A stretch of 64,000 nt of DNA from Halobacteroidaceae bacterium (GCA_003551665.1 PUNE01000129.1:62001-126000), one strand, 5' to 3'; shown: positions 15,619-25,686, counted from the first letter of the stretch. Notes: generated from the sequence alone by a model not told the origin. Numbers and translations: made by a program.

Positions 15619-16270
15619 AAAAGCCTTAATTGCGGTTCTGGTAATCCTGATTATTGTCGCGGCAGCTTTTCTTGCCAGCCAGATTATTTTGCCCGAGTAT
15701 GCAGAACGGGAAATCAGGGAAGCCTTAACAGAATATTTTGAGGACTATTCCCGCCTGGATCTCCAGGTCGAAGCCCGCCCTGCCCTGAAATTGCTCCAGG
15801 GAAAGGCGGATGTTTTGGAAATCAGCGGTAACAGGATCAGGGCAGAGGGCCTTTATTTTGATGCTTTTTATGCCTATTATACCGAACTTAAAATTGATGA
15901 GGGGCAGGTTACAGGGCATATGCAAACCCTGGAACTGGTTCTGCTCTCTTCTGATCTCAACGAGTACCTTGAACCCTACAGGATTGAGCTGTTTCTTGAA
16001 CCTGGATCAGTGCGAGCCAGCACTCCTGTTGAAGTTTTCGGCACAGAGGTGGATATAATGGTCCGGGGTCGCTTGAGTATTGGGGAGGAAAGGTACCTTG
16101 TCTTCGCCCCTACAGGGGTTATCCTGGAGGGGATGGAATTACCCGGCAGCTGGATTGAAAATATCCTGGAGAACGTCAGGCTGGAAATAAACCTCGACCG
16201 TTTTCCCTTTCCATTTCGAGTTCAGGAAGTTAATGTTGGTCAGGATAAATTGATTCTGAAAACTGATTAA
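15611..16270 (+). CDS. DUF2993 family lipid-binding-like protein
   Basis: A 219-residue protein with an N-terminal membrane anchor or signal (KKALIAVLVILIIVAAAFLA). The rest resembles DUF2993: VEARPALKLLQGKADVLEIS early, TGHMQTLELVLLSSDLNEYL in the middle, and IENILENVRLEINLDRFPFP near the end. Some family members bind phospholipids at the cell surface (LmeA-like); the role here is unproven. I prefer the ATG at 15611, ten bases after GGAGGT; the ATG at 15602 is too close to that site. It overlaps the end of prfB. Confidence 0.7.
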   Translation: MNKKALIAVLVILIIVAAAFLASQIILPEYAEREIREALTEYFEDYSRLDLQVEARPALKLLQGKADVLEISGNRIRAEGLYFDAFYAYYTELKIDEGQVTGHMQTLELVLLSSDLNEYLEPYRIELFLEPGSVRASTPVEVFGTEVDIMVRGRLSIGEERYLVFAPTGVILEGMELPGSWIENILENVRLEINLDRFPFPFRVQEVNVGQDKLILKTD

Positions 16271-16313
16271 AACAGCAGACAGAAAAAAAGAGGTTGGTCG
16301 GGGGGTATCCGGG

Positions 16314-18194
16314 TTGCCTACTAATTCCAAAATATTCTGGGGTATTATCATAATTGCTTTTATTATAGCCCTTTTTCCTTATGCCGCCCGCTGGGAAGTT
16401 GAACAGGAGAGCAGAGGAATTAAGCTAATTTTTGATGATCACAGCATGTTTCGACTTGCCCGGAAGACAGGGGCCAGCCCCGAAGAAGTTTTTGACCGGT
16501 TGGATATTGGGGAGCCAGCGGTGGCAATCAGTCCCTGGACCCCAAGAAAAATGATGGATAGGGGTTATGTTTTCATCTGGCCTGTTCTTTTTCCCGACAG
16601 GCCTATTCCTATTCCCGAGGATTCTGGTTATGGAAGGGCCGCGGGATATACCGGTTATTACCTCTACTTTTTTTCTGATGAAATGAAAGAATTTATGACA
16701 ACCCGCCTGCCTGAATTTTTCCAGCCAGCTCCCCTTCCAGGGGAACACCATTACTCAGTTCCCCCCCGGGATAAGAATACTCTTTTTCCGGGGATCCCAC
16801 TGGGTTTTAAAGAAGATGATATTGAACATATTGCAGGGACAAACTGGCCGACTGTGGGCCGTCCCAATGTAAAACAGAACCGGGGAGAGGATGACCCTGA
16901 AGAACTACTTGCAGGGCTGCCCAGAGTGGAGGGCCTGATTTTTGACGGGGGTGAGGTCTGGGGATATCCCGATGACCTGGAGGGAACCATCAGGCTCCTG
17001 GAGGAGAAAGATCTCTATCTTGGTTTTGTTGAACCCTTTCTTGCTCAGCAGAAGGGGATGAGAGATTTGGGGTTGCTTGAAGAAGACAGGGTTTTGCGCC
17101 TGCATAGTGTGCAGCAGGGGGAGATGGACAGCCAGTCCCCCGAACGAATTATTTCCCGTTATATCCGAAGTGTGCGGGAAAGAAATGTTCGCCTCCTGTA
17201 CTTCCGTCCGGTTCTGGCGGGAGAAAGCAGTGAACTTATTGAGCACAACGTTCTTTTGCTGCAGACCCTCATTGACAGATTGGAAAACCTTGGATACAGT
17301 ATTGGAGAAGGGGGGTATTTTCAACCTCTGGAATTGCAGGGGTGGATAGCCCTTCTGATATGGGCGGGTATAGTTGCTTCCGGAATTGTGGGGCTGAATT
17401 TTTATTTCAGGATACCTGAAAAGTATCAACTTCTCTTTTTTGCCCTGGGTTTTCTGACCGGTGCTGCAGTTTATATTCTGGGTTTCAGGACTCTCTTTCT
17501 CCAGGGGGCACTGCTTGCAGGTGCGCTGGTTTTTCCTCTTCTTCCCCTGCTATGGGTGCTGGAGAAGAGGGATGGTCCCTACTGGCTGGACTGGATTCTT
17601 GCTTCCGTGGGGACATTACTGGGGACATTTTTCATGGGAGCTCTTGCGGCAGATAGGTCTTTCATCCTGGGACTGGAAGTTTTCCGGGGGGTTAAGGTTG
17701 CCCTCCTGCTTCCACTTATGGTTCTCGCCTATTACCTCTACAGGGAGAGATTTGCCGGGAAGTGGAGGCAAATGCTTCCTTCGAGGCCGGTTTTTATTAC
17801 CATGGGACTTCTGGCAGTTGCCCTTTTCTTTTACATCAACCGCTCGGGAAATTTTCCGCTAATTCCTGTACCCCAATGGGAGATTGCCCTGCGGGAGTTC
17901 CTGGAACGGGTCCTGGTAATCAGGCCCCGATTCAAAGAATTTATGTGGGGTCACCCCTTCCTTCTTGCCGGTCTGTTTCTTTTTCGCCAGAAAAAGTGGC
18001 CCTGGATTGCCAGCTTCGGCATTCTTCTGGGCTGTATGGGCCTGATTACGATAATTAATTCATTTACCCACTTCCACACTCCCCTCTGGGTGAGTCTATG
18101 GCGCAGCATACTGGGGATGATTCTTGGAGCCGGGCTGGGCCTGGTCCTGGTTTTTGTAATTCGCTGGGTAGATGGAGTTCTGGGGAGGCGTTAA
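16314..18194 (+). CDS. DUF5693 family polytopic membrane protein
   Basis: A 626-residue protein. An N-terminal span (IFWGIIIIAFIIALFPYAA) is followed by a ~320-residue extracytoplasmic region, then about eight membrane segments from residue ~345 to the end. Proteins of this type are usually encoded immediately before csaB, as here, and are annotated DUF5693. No catalytic motif is evident to me. Involvement in making or modifying the wall polymer that csaB pyruvylates is a context inference. The start is TTG at 16314, with only a G-rich stretch upstream as ribosome-binding site, so the exact start is uncertain. Confidence 0.7.
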   Translation: MPTNSKIFWGIIIIAFIIALFPYAARWEVEQESRGIKLIFDDHSMFRLARKTGASPEEVFDRLDIGEPAVAISPWTPRKMMDRGYVFIWPVLFPDRPIPIPEDSGYGRAAGYTGYYLYFFSDEMKEFMTTRLPEFFQPAPLPGEHHYSVPPRDKNTLFPGIPLGFKEDDIEHIAGTNWPTVGRPNVKQNRGEDDPEELLAGLPRVEGLIFDGGEVWGYPDDLEGTIRLLEEKDLYLGFVEPFLAQQKGMRDLGLLEEDRVLRLHSVQQGEMDSQSPERIISRYIRSVRERNVRLLYFRPVLAGESSELIEHNVLLLQTLIDRLENLGYSIGEGGYFQPLELQGWIALLIWAGIVASGIVGLNFYFRIPEKYQLLFFALGFLTGAAVYILGFRTLFLQGALLAGALVFPLLPLLWVLEKRDGPYWLDWILASVGTLLGTFFMGALAADRSFILGLEVFRGVKVALLLPLMVLAYYLYRERFAGKWRQMLPSRPVFITMGLLAVALFFYINRSGNFPLIPVPQWEIALREFLERVLVIRPRFKEFMWGHPFLLAGLFLFRQKKWPWIASFGILLGCMGLITIINSFTHFHTPLWVSLWRSILGMILGAGLGLVLVFVIRWVDGVLGRR

Positions 18195-18196
18195 CA

Positions 18197-19297
18197 GTGA
18201 AAAAATTAGTTATTTCCGGGTATTATGGATTTAACAATCTTGGAGACGAAGCCATTCTTCATTCCCTACTGGAAGAAATTAAATGCTGGGATGAGGATTT
18301 GGAGGTTACTGTTTTATCTGGTAATGAAGGTTTTACTTCCCAGACCCACAGTGTCCTTGCTGCTCCCCGCTGGCCCCTGCCCGAGGTAAAAAAGACCCTT
18401 GAAAACTGTGACATTTTTTTGACCGGAGGGGGGAGTCTTCTTCAGGATAAAACAGGTGTGAAGTCTATCCCCTATTACCTGGGGCTGAATCGAGTTGCCC
18501 GTAATGAAGGAGCTTTGACCACCCTTTTTTCCTGTGGAGTTGGACCGATTAATCGAGCTTACCTGAGGTGGCTCACCAGGCAGGAACTTGATAAAATAGA
18601 TTTGTTAACAGTTAGGGATGAATATTCCCGGGATCTTTTAGAAGAACTGGGAGTGAAGAAAGAAATTGAAATAGTTCCCGACCCGGTTTTTCTCCTCTCA
18701 CCCCCAGCCCAGGGGAATGGGAGGGCCTTGCTTGAAAGAGAGGGGATTTCTGGGCCGGGTCCCAGGATCCTTATAGCTCCCAGGACAAATCCCGGAGAAA
18801 AGGATATTAACCCCAGGCCCTGGGTAGAGCTCTGTAACAGACTTCAGTATGAACTGGGAGCAGGTATAGTTATCTGGCCGATGCACGCAGGGGAGGACAT
18901 GAAATTGAGCAAGGCCATCAGTAAGAGCCTGAAGGGGGTTGCTGTCCTGGAAGGAAACTATTCGCTTCCCCGCTTTTTGGAGATATTAAAGGATACCGAC
19001 CTTTTAATTGGAGTCCGCTTTCACAGCCTACTCCTGGGAGCTGTTTCAGGCTGTCCTCTTATTGGAATATCCTACGACCCCAAGGTCCGGTCCCTTTTAA
19101 ATCAGCTGGGGCTTCCGGGGGATTTTGAGGTAAATGACTTTTCTCCATCTGCTGTTACGCTCAGGGCAGAACGAATTTTAGATGGGGGCTGTATCGAGCA
19201 GGATAAGTTGGGAGAAAATGTTGAAAAACTCCGGGAGAAAACCCGCAGGGGAATGAAGCTGCTCCGGGAATTTATCGGCGGTGAATATTATGGGTGA
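18197..19297 (+). CDS. csaB: Polysaccharide pyruvyl transferase CsaB
   Basis: A 366-residue protein starting KKLVISGYYGFNNLGDEAIL, the hallmark of CsaB, with FLTGGGSLLQDKTG and the C-terminal GVRFHSLLLGAVSGCPLIGI. CsaB adds ketal-linked pyruvate to secondary cell-wall polysaccharide, the ligand of SLH domains that anchor S-layer or outer-membrane proteins. The GTG start at 18197 sits behind GGGGAGG and two bases after the upstream stop; the open frame continues upstream only within the DUF5693 gene. tagA overlaps its end. Confidence 0.9.
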   Translation: MKKLVISGYYGFNNLGDEAILHSLLEEIKCWDEDLEVTVLSGNEGFTSQTHSVLAAPRWPLPEVKKTLENCDIFLTGGGSLLQDKTGVKSIPYYLGLNRVARNEGALTTLFSCGVGPINRAYLRWLTRQELDKIDLLTVRDEYSRDLLEELGVKKEIEIVPDPVFLLSPPAQGNGRALLEREGISGPGPRILIAPRTNPGEKDINPRPWVELCNRLQYELGAGIVIWPMHAGEDMKLSKAISKSLKGVAVLEGNYSLPRFLEILKDTDLLIGVRFHSLLLGAVSGCPLIGISYDPKVRSLLNQLGLPGDFEVNDFSPSAVTLRAERILDGGCIEQDKLGENVEKLREKTRRGMKLLREFIGGEYYG

Positions 19298-20036
19298 AAA
19301 AGTCGATGTTCTTGGTGTTCCGGTATTCCCGGGAACCCTTTCCCAGGCCCGGGAGAGGGTTTTTTATATGCTTGAAGAGGGGACCCGGGGGAATGCGGTT
19401 TTCAGCGTCAACCCGGAAATTGTTATGGCTGGAAGCAGGGACAGGGATTTCAAGGAAATCCTGAAGAGGGGGAATTTAAACCTCCCTGATGGGATAGGTA
19501 TTGTCCTTGGTTCTCGCTTACTGGGGGAAAAAATACCCGAGAGGGTGGCAGGCTATGACCTGGTCCGGGAATTACTTCCCGAATGTGCCCGCAGGGGGTA
19601 CAGGGTTTACCTTCTGGGAGGCAAACCCGGAGTTGCCAGGGAAGCTGCAAAGAGAATAGAAAAGGAGTATCCCGGCCTGGAGGTGGTGGGGAATCACCAC
19701 GGCTATTTCTCTCCCGGAGATGAGGAAAAGGTAAAAAATGAAATATCAATCTCAGTTCCGGATGTTCTCCTGGTGGGCCTGGGTTTTCCCCGCCAGGAGC
19801 GCTTTATTGATGAAAATGCCAAAGAGCTGGAAATACCCGTGAGCCTGGCAGTTGGGGGGACCCTTGATGTCCTGGCGGGAAGGACCCGGCGGGCCCCTCG
19901 TTTTTGGCAGCGGCTTGGCCTGGAGTGGCTGTACAGGATTATAATGATGCGGCGCTGGGATAGATTTGTTTCCCTCCCCCGGTTTGTGCTGCTCGTGCTT
20001 TTTGCCAGGCTGAAGGGAGTTGATCGTGATGCGTAA
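19290..20036 (+). CDS. tagA: WecG/TagA/CpsF family glycosyltransferase
   Basis: A 248-residue GT26 enzyme. Motifs include NPEIVMAGSRDRDF, LPDGIGIVLGSRLLG (the conserved aspartate region), VYLLGGKPGVAREAA, VLLVGLGFPRQERFI, and VGGTLDVLAGRTRRAP with LGLEWLYRI. TagA transfers N-acetylmannosamine to undecaprenyl-linked GlcNAc in wall teichoic acid synthesis; relatives make other surface polymers. Beside csaB it probably helps build the SLH-binding wall polymer. The start could be ATG 19290 (GGTG seven bases upstream) or GTG 19281. Confidence 0.88.
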   Translation: MGEKVDVLGVPVFPGTLSQARERVFYMLEEGTRGNAVFSVNPEIVMAGSRDRDFKEILKRGNLNLPDGIGIVLGSRLLGEKIPERVAGYDLVRELLPECARRGYRVYLLGGKPGVAREAAKRIEKEYPGLEVVGNHHGYFSPGDEEKVKNEISISVPDVLLVGLGFPRQERFIDENAKELEIPVSLAVGGTLDVLAGRTRRAPRFWQRLGLEWLYRIIMMRRWDRFVSLPRFVLLVLFARLKGVDRDA

Positions 20037-20883
20037 AATATGGGGGGTATTGTTGGACCTGTTAATGATTACGGCCGGATGTCTGGTTACTGCCGGGGCG
20101 TTGCAGATATTTTTGATACCCAATAGAATTGCAGCCGGGGGAGCCAGCGGACTGGCAACAATAATATACCACGTATGGGGGCTTCCGGTAGGTGCAGTTA
20201 TTTTATTGATTAACGTTCCCCTTTTTTTAATTGGACTTTTTCTCTGGGGCTGGCAGATGGGCTGGCGGACACTTTATGCTACCCTGTTTTTGAGTGTTTC
20301 CCTTGATGTAATGGCTCCCTACCTGGAACCTGTAACCCATGATCCCCTGTTGGCTTCTCTTTATGGAGGTATTGTTTCCGGAGTGGGTATGGGGCTTGTT
20401 TTCCGGGCAAGGGGAACAACGGGAGGAACTGACCTGGCTGCAAGGCTTTTTAATCACTTCACGGGAATGTCCATTGGCCAGGGGTTGATTTTTGTTGATG
20501 GGTTAATTGTTCTTGGAGCTGGCATTGTTTTCAGCCCGGAGCTGGCTCTTTATGCAGCGATTTCCATTTTTGCTTTAGGAAAATCCATTGACCTGGTCCA
20601 GGAAGGGATTGGATTTGCCAAAGCTGCTTTGATTGTGACCGACAGGAAAAAAGAAGTTCAGGACCAGATTATTGAACGCCTTGGCCGGGGCATAACAGGC
20701 CTGCGAGCAACCGGGGGTTATACAGGAAGAGAGAGAGATATGCTGGTCTGCGTAATTTCCAGAACCGAGGTGTCCAAGCTAAAAAAAATTGTCAGCACCG
20801 TGGATCCAAGAGCTTTTGTTATTATTACTGCAGCAAATGAGGTTCTGGGAGAGGGTTTCAAGGAAGACTGGAAAAATATTTAA
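20029..20883 (+). CDS. YitT family membrane protein
   Basis: A 284-residue protein with five or six membrane helices in the first ~175 residues (ALQIFLIPNRIAAGGASGLA, ARGTTGGTDLAARLFNHF), followed by a soluble DUF2179 domain (RGITGLRATGGYTGRERDML). YitT proteins are common in Firmicutes and have no agreed function. The ATG at 20029 lies eight bases after GGGAGT and overlaps the end of tagA. It closes the DUF2993–yitT run. Confidence 0.85.
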   Translation: MRKIWGVLLDLLMITAGCLVTAGALQIFLIPNRIAAGGASGLATIIYHVWGLPVGAVILLINVPLFLIGLFLWGWQMGWRTLYATLFLSVSLDVMAPYLEPVTHDPLLASLYGGIVSGVGMGLVFRARGTTGGTDLAARLFNHFTGMSIGQGLIFVDGLIVLGAGIVFSPELALYAAISIFALGKSIDLVQEGIGFAKAALIVTDRKKEVQDQIIERLGRGITGLRATGGYTGRERDMLVCVISRTEVSKLKKIVSTVDPRAFVIITAANEVLGEGFKEDWKNI

Positions 20884-21080
20884 ACTCCTTTTTTGGAGGA
20901 GAAATTTTGTCCCTTAATACTGGTTGCCAAGCACTACAAAAATATAGTATTCTAGGAGATACAAAGCAAACTGGACTGCAAACAATTATTACCGTGGATT
21001 GAGGAAAAATATAATAAGAGGATAACCAAGTGGCTTATAGAAATTCTTTATTGAAACCAAAACTAAGGTTGGTGATGGTA

Positions 21081-22391
21081 ATGCGTATGCGTTTGGTAAT
21101 TGTTTTTCTGGCAGTAGCCCTAATTGGGGGCCTGCTTTCTACTGTGGAGGTTCAGGCATCAGAAAGGCGTATTTTTATGCTGGAGTACGCTTATCAATAT
21201 ATTCAGCATTATTACGTGGAAGAGGTTGAAGCGGAAAAACTTGCTTCAGGTGCAATTGAAGGAACCCGGGAAGCCCTGGAGGAATACAGGGAAGAACTGG
21301 GCGAGGAAGACTGGGAGCACTTAACTGGAAAACTGGATAATGCCCCACCCTCTCGTTCACCTTTCAAGGGAATAGAAAACCTTTTCCGCCTGGTGCTGGA
21401 TGAATACCGGGACATTATTGACCCGGACGATGTTGTCGAAGGCGCCCTTGCCGGCATGATGGGGGAACTGGATCTTTATTCCACCTATATGAACCCCGAG
21501 CGCTATGAAGAAATGCAGAGGGAGATGGAAGGTGAATATGGTGGTATTGGCATCCTTATTACCCTCCGTGAAGAGAGGGCTACAGTTGTGGAAGCATTTG
21601 ATAACACTCCGGGTTACAGGGCTGAGCTAAAACCTGGAGATGTAATTATGGAGGTTAATGGGGAATCAACAGAAGGCATGCTTCTGAATGATGTTTCCAG
21701 CAAAATCCGGGGTCCAAAGGGGACAGATGTGAATCTGACAATATACAGGCCCTCAACTGAAGAAGAATTTGATGTGGATATTACCAGGGAAACTATTGAA
21801 ATTCCAAATGTAACCAGTGAAATGCTGGATAATAATATTGGATATATTTCGATAATGCAGTTCATGGAGCGAACAGGGCAGAAAGTTGCCGGAAAGATCT
21901 ACGAGCTTAAAGAACAGGGCGCAGATAAATTTATTGTTGATCTGAGGGGAAATCCCGGAGGTCTGTTGAAGGAAGCCGTTAACGTGGCCAGCCTCTTTAT
22001 GCCCCAGGGACCCGTTGTCCATGTTGCAGACAGGAGTGGTATCAGAGAAGTGCTGGAAACCAATCCTGACTATACTCCTCTTGACCTGCCCCTGGCTGTT
22101 CTTATTGATATGGGAAGCGCCAGCGGATCGGAAATAGTTGCTGCAGGGATCCAGGAGAAAGAAGTGGGAACCCTTATCGGCGAGAGGACATTTGGGAAGG
22201 CCACGGTTCAGTCCATTCTTCCTCTACCGGATGGTTCCGCCCTCAGGCTGACAACGGCCCGTTATTATACTGCTGAACAGGTTTTTATTGAGGAAGATGG
22301 CGTAGAACCCGATATTGTTGTGGAAAGAGGCGAGGATCTGGAAGAAGATGAGCAACTTGAAGAAGCAATCAGGTACCTTTTAGATAAATAA
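21081..22391 (+). CDS. ctpA: C-terminal processing protease CtpA (S41 family)
   Basis: A protein of about 436 residues with an N-terminal membrane/signal segment (LVIVFLAVALIGGLLSTVEV), a helical region, a PDZ domain (YGGIGILITLREERATVVEA through LKPGDVIMEVNGES), and the S41 catalytic domain. The Ser–Lys dyad is visible in DMGSASGSEIVAAG and GERTFGKATVQSI. It cleaves exported proteins near their C-termini. Start codons at 21030 (GTG), 21075 and 21081 are all in frame; the last two best fit the signal segment. The ~200 bases before it hold only weak promoter-like sequences (TTGCCA 20924 / TATTCT 20948; TATAAT 21010). Confidence 0.88.
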   Translation: MRMRLVIVFLAVALIGGLLSTVEVQASERRIFMLEYAYQYIQHYYVEEVEAEKLASGAIEGTREALEEYREELGEEDWEHLTGKLDNAPPSRSPFKGIENLFRLVLDEYRDIIDPDDVVEGALAGMMGELDLYSTYMNPERYEEMQREMEGEYGGIGILITLREERATVVEAFDNTPGYRAELKPGDVIMEVNGESTEGMLLNDVSSKIRGPKGTDVNLTIYRPSTEEEFDVDITRETIEIPNVTSEMLDNNIGYISIMQFMERTGQKVAGKIYELKEQGADKFIVDLRGNPGGLLKEAVNVASLFMPQGPVVHVADRSGIREVLETNPDYTPLDLPLAVLIDMGSASGSEIVAAGIQEKEVGTLIGERTFGKATVQSILPLPDGSALRLTTARYYTAEQVFIEEDGVEPDIVVERGEDLEEDEQLEEAIRYLLDK

Positions 22392-22413
22392 CCGATAGAC
22401 AGGGGGTAGACCG

Positions 22414-23586
22414 GTGAGGATCGGATTTTTTAGCGAGAGTTATTACCCCTATATCAGCGGGGTTGTGCGCTCCATCGATCTTTTTAGCCGGGAATTACGG
22501 CGGCTGGGGCATGAAGTTTATATTTTCGCCCCGGATTACTACGACAGCAAAGAGGAAGAATACGTTTACCGTTTTCCCTCGGTGCCTACTCCCAACGCAC
22601 CCGGGTTTCGCCTGCCTATCCCCTATATGCCCAAATTGACGGAGACGATTGAAAATCTGGATCTGGATGTGATTCACACCCACTCTCCATTCTTAATGGG
22701 AAGGCTGGCCTCTGCCCTGTCTAAGAAACTTGATCTTCCCCTGGTATTTACCTACCATACGAAGTATGAACAGTATGTCCACTATGTTCCCTTTGCCCGC
22801 AAGGCGGCCCGCCGTGTAACAATCAAGCTAACAAGGGATTTCTGTCAACGCTGTGATGCTGTTGTAGCTCCAACCGAATATGTTAAAAAGATGCTGGAAC
22901 GGGAGGGAATTACCACTCCCATTGAAATCATTCCCACCGGGGTAGACCTGGAAAAGTTTCGTGACGGGAGCAGGAACTGGCTACGCCGCCGCTACAGGTT
23001 TCGGCAGGAGGATGAAATCCTCCTCTATGTGGGGAGGCTGGGAGAGGAGAAAAATCTCCCATTTCTGCTCGAGGTTGTCCGGGAAATGATGAAAAAGAAC
23101 CCCAAACTTTACCTTATACTGGTTGGCGGTGGTCCTGATGAGAAGGAATTTCGCCGGATGGTTAATGACTGGGACCTGGAACACAGGATAATATTTACTG
23201 GAGTTGTAGGGCCCCGGAAGGTTATTGACTATTACCTGGGCGCAGATGTATTCGTGTTCCCATCTGTAACCGAAACACAGGGGCTTGTCATTTTGGAGGC
23301 AATGGCGGCCGGGTTACCCGCTGTGGCCATGAACAGGGAAGGGCCGGCTACCGTAGTTAAATCTGGTGAAGACGGCATTCTTGTCCAGCCAAATAAAACC
23401 AGTTTTAAACAGGGGCTGCTTAAAATCCTGGAAAACCCCGAACTCCGGGAGGAAATGGGGGCCCGGGCCATGCAGAAAGCCCGCGGTCTTTCCTCTGTGG
23501 AAATGGCCGCCAGACTGGAAAAACTTTATCAGAAATTGCTGGAAAGAACGGAATTTCAAAAAGAAACCACCGGGAGCCAGAACTGA
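22414..23586 (+). CDS. GT4 glycosyltransferase, diacylglycerol glucosyltransferase-like
   Basis: A 390-residue GT-B enzyme. The N-terminus MRIGFFSESYYPYISGVVRS is typical of GT4 lipid glycosyltransferases, and the C-terminal domain has LLYVGRLGEEKNLPFLLEVV and the E-x7-E motif in TETQGLVILEAMAAG. Close homologues glucosylate diacylglycerol or phosphatidylinositol; the acceptor here is not certain. The start is GTG at 22414 behind AGGGGG. The terminator of the unit overlaps its stop codon. Confidence 0.83.
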   Translation: MRIGFFSESYYPYISGVVRSIDLFSRELRRLGHEVYIFAPDYYDSKEEEYVYRFPSVPTPNAPGFRLPIPYMPKLTETIENLDLDVIHTHSPFLMGRLASALSKKLDLPLVFTYHTKYEQYVHYVPFARKAARRVTIKLTRDFCQRCDAVVAPTEYVKKMLEREGITTPIEIIPTGVDLEKFRDGSRNWLRRRYRFRQEDEILLYVGRLGEEKNLPFLLEVVREMMKKNPKLYLILVGGGPDEKEFRRMVNDWDLEHRIIFTGVVGPRKVIDYYLGADVFVFPSVTETQGLVILEAMAAGLPAVAMNREGPATVVKSGEDGILVQPNKTSFKQGLLKILENPELREEMGARAMQKARGLSSVEMAARLEKLYQKLLERTEFQKETTGSQN

Positions 23587-23603
23587 TACTGGCTCTTTTT
23601 TTT
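23574..23603 (+). terminator. Rho-independent terminator after the GT4 gene
   Basis: GAGCCAG / CTGGCTC seven-pair stem, eight-base loop containing the stop codon, then eight T. Confidence 0.93.
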
Positions 23604-23615
23604 CTAATATTGTGT

Positions 23616-23644
23616 TTGCAGGGATACCTTTTATGGGTTATAAT
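23616..23644 (+). promoter_or_regulatory. Sigma-A-type promoter of uvrBA
   Basis: TTGCAG at 23616–23621 and TATAAT at 23639–23644, 17-base spacer. Confidence 0.8.
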
Positions 23645-23649
23645 AATAT

Positions 23650-23663
23650 AGAACGTATGTCCG
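23650..23663 (+). promoter_or_regulatory. LexA (SOS) box
   Basis: AGAACGTATGTCCG matches the Firmicute LexA consensus CGAACRNRYGTTCG at all but two positions (first base, and C for T in the right half-site). It lies just downstream of the -10, where a bound repressor would block initiation. Confidence 0.7.
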
Positions 23664-23682
23664 CATTTTAGAGGTGATGTAG

Positions 23683-25686
23683 TTGAGTATTTTTAACCTG
23701 AAAACGGAAATGGCCCCACAGGGGGACCAGCCCAGGGCCATAAAAGAGCTGGTGGAGGGTTTTCAGGCAGGGTCCCCAGGGCAAACCCTGCTCGGAGTAA
23801 CCGGATCTGGCAAAACCTTTACCATGGCTCATACCATTACCCAGCTGGAGAAACCAACACTGGTTATTGCCCACAATAAAACTTTGGCTGCGCAGCTCTG
23901 CAGCGAATTTCGAGAATTTTTTCCAGATAACGCCGTGGAATTTTTTGTTTCCTACTATGATTATTACCAGCCAGAAGCCTATATTCCCCAGTCTGATACC
24001 TATATTGAAAAGGATGCGACGATTAACGAGGACATTGAAAGGTTGCGCCTGGCAGCCACTTCCTCCCTCCTGGAAAGACGGGATGTAGTAATTGTTGCTT
24101 CGGTGTCCTGTATTTACGGGCTGGGGTCGCCTGCAGATTACCTGGACCTTCGCTGCGAACTTTTCCGGGGAATGGAAAAGAGCAGGGAAGAAATTCTCCG
24201 CCAGCTTACAATAATGCAGTACTCCCGCAATGATTACGATTTAACTTTCGGAAGGTTTCGGGCCAGGGGAGATACCCTGGAGGTTTTTCCTGCCTATGAC
24301 AGCAGGGCTCTCCGGGTGGAACTCTTCGGGGATGAAGTTGACCGAATTGTGAGGGTTGATACCCTGACGGGAGAAGTCCTGGAAGAACTTGACAGGATCA
24401 CCATTTACCCGGCTTCCCATTTTGTTACCCCGGAATCCAAAATCAAGAGAGCCATTAAGACCATTGAGCAGGAACTAAAAGAGCGCCTGGCCGAGCTCCG
24501 GAGCCAGGATAAACTCCTGGAAGCCCAGCGCCTGGAACAGAGGACCCGCTATGACATGGAAATGCTGGAACAGATGGGTTTCTGCACGGGGATTGAAAAT
24601 TATTCCCGTCACCTGGCAGGTCGGCCTCCCGGGAGCAGGCCTCACACCCTGCTGGATTACTTTCCAGAAAATGATTTTCTTGTTATAATAGATGAATCCC
24701 ACATGACCATTCCCCAGATTGGTGGGATGTATGCGGGGGACCGTTCTCGTAAAGAAAAACTGGTGGAGTATGGTTTTCGGCTGCCATCGGCTCTGGATAA
24801 CCGGCCCCTGAATTTTAAGGAGTTCTCAGAACTTGTTCCCCAGGCAATGTATGTTTCGGCAACTCCAGGGCCCTATGAGGAGAAAAACAGCACAAGGGTC
24901 GTGGAACAGATCATCCGACCAACTGGACTCGTGGACCCCCAGGTCGTGGTCCGCCCTGTCAGTGGGCAGGTTGAGGACCTTTACGGAGAAATCCAGGAAG
25001 TAACCGGAAGGGAAGAAAGGGTCCTGGTAACAACCCTGACCAAGAGGATGGCCGAAGACCTGACGGAGTACCTTGGGGAGATGGGGATCCGGGTTCGATA
25101 CCTTCACTCGGAAATTGATACCCTGGAAAGGCTGGAAATAATCAGGGACCTGCGCCTGGGAGAATTTGACGTGCTGGTGGGGATAAACCTTCTCCGAGAA
25201 GGATTAGACCTGCCGGAAGTTTCCCTGGTTGCAATCCTGGACGCTGATAAAGAGGGTTACCTCCGTTCAGAAAGATCCCTGGTCCAGACCATTGGAAGGG
25301 CTGCCCGCAACGTCAGTGGCCGGGTCATAATGTATGCTGACCGAATAACCGCTTCCATGGAAGGGGCCATTAGCGAGACAGAAAGGCGCCGGAAAAAGCA
25401 AAAAGAATTCAATCAAAAGCATGGAATCGAACCCAGGACAATTGTAAAAGCCGTCCGGGATGTTATAAGGCCAGTTGATATGGTGGCGGATAAACTTCGT
25501 GACGACAGAACCCGGGTTGCTGATGAGGCCAAAAAACGCAGCCCCAGGGAAATCCGGGCTGTGCTTATCGAACTGGAAAAAGAAATGAAAGAGGCTGCTG
25601 ATCGCCTTGAGTTTGAACTGGCCGCACAGATAAGGGATGAAATAAAAGAACTGGAACAGGAGTTGACCAGCCATGAAGTCGGGTAA
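23683..25686 (+). CDS. uvrB: Excinuclease ABC subunit B
   Basis: A 667-residue UvrB of normal length. Walker A is [14 protein letters not shown], the beta-hairpin is [20 protein letters not shown], helicase motifs include [18 protein letters not shown] and [17 protein letters not shown], and the C-terminal UvrC-binding coiled coil is [20 protein letters not shown]. UvrB verifies damage and recruits UvrC in nucleotide excision repair. The start is TTG at 23683 behind GAGGTGAT. uvrA overlaps its last 14 bases. Confidence 0.98.
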   Translation: MSIFNLKTEMAPQGDQPRAIKELVEGFQAGSPGQTLLGVTGSGKTFTMAHTITQLEKPTLVIAHNKTLAAQLCSEFREFFPDNAVEFFVSYYDYYQPEAYIPQSDTYIEKDATINEDIERLRLAATSSLLERRDVVIVASVSCIYGLGSPADYLDLRCELFRGMEKSREEILRQLTIMQYSRNDYDLTFGRFRARGDTLEVFPAYDSRALRVELFGDEVDRIVRVDTLTGEVLEELDRITIYPASHFVTPESKIKRAIKTIEQELKERLAELRSQDKLLEAQRLEQRTRYDMEMLEQMGFCTGIENYSRHLAGRPPGSRPHTLLDYFPENDFLVIIDESHMTIPQIGGMYAGDRSRKEKLVEYGFRLPSALDNRPLNFKEFSELVPQAMYVSATPGPYEEKNSTRVVEQIIRPTGLVDPQVVVRPVSGQVEDLYGEIQEVTGREERVLVTTLTKRMAEDLTEYLGEMGIRVRYLHSEIDTLERLEIIRDLRLGEFDVLVGINLLREGLDLPEVSLVAILDADKEGYLRSERSLVQTIGRAARNVSGRVIMYADRITASMEGAISETERRRKKQKEFNQKHGIEPRTIVKAVRDVIRPVDMVADKLRDDRTRVADEAKKRSPREIRAVLIELEKEMKEAADRLEFELAAQIRDEIKELEQELTSHEVG

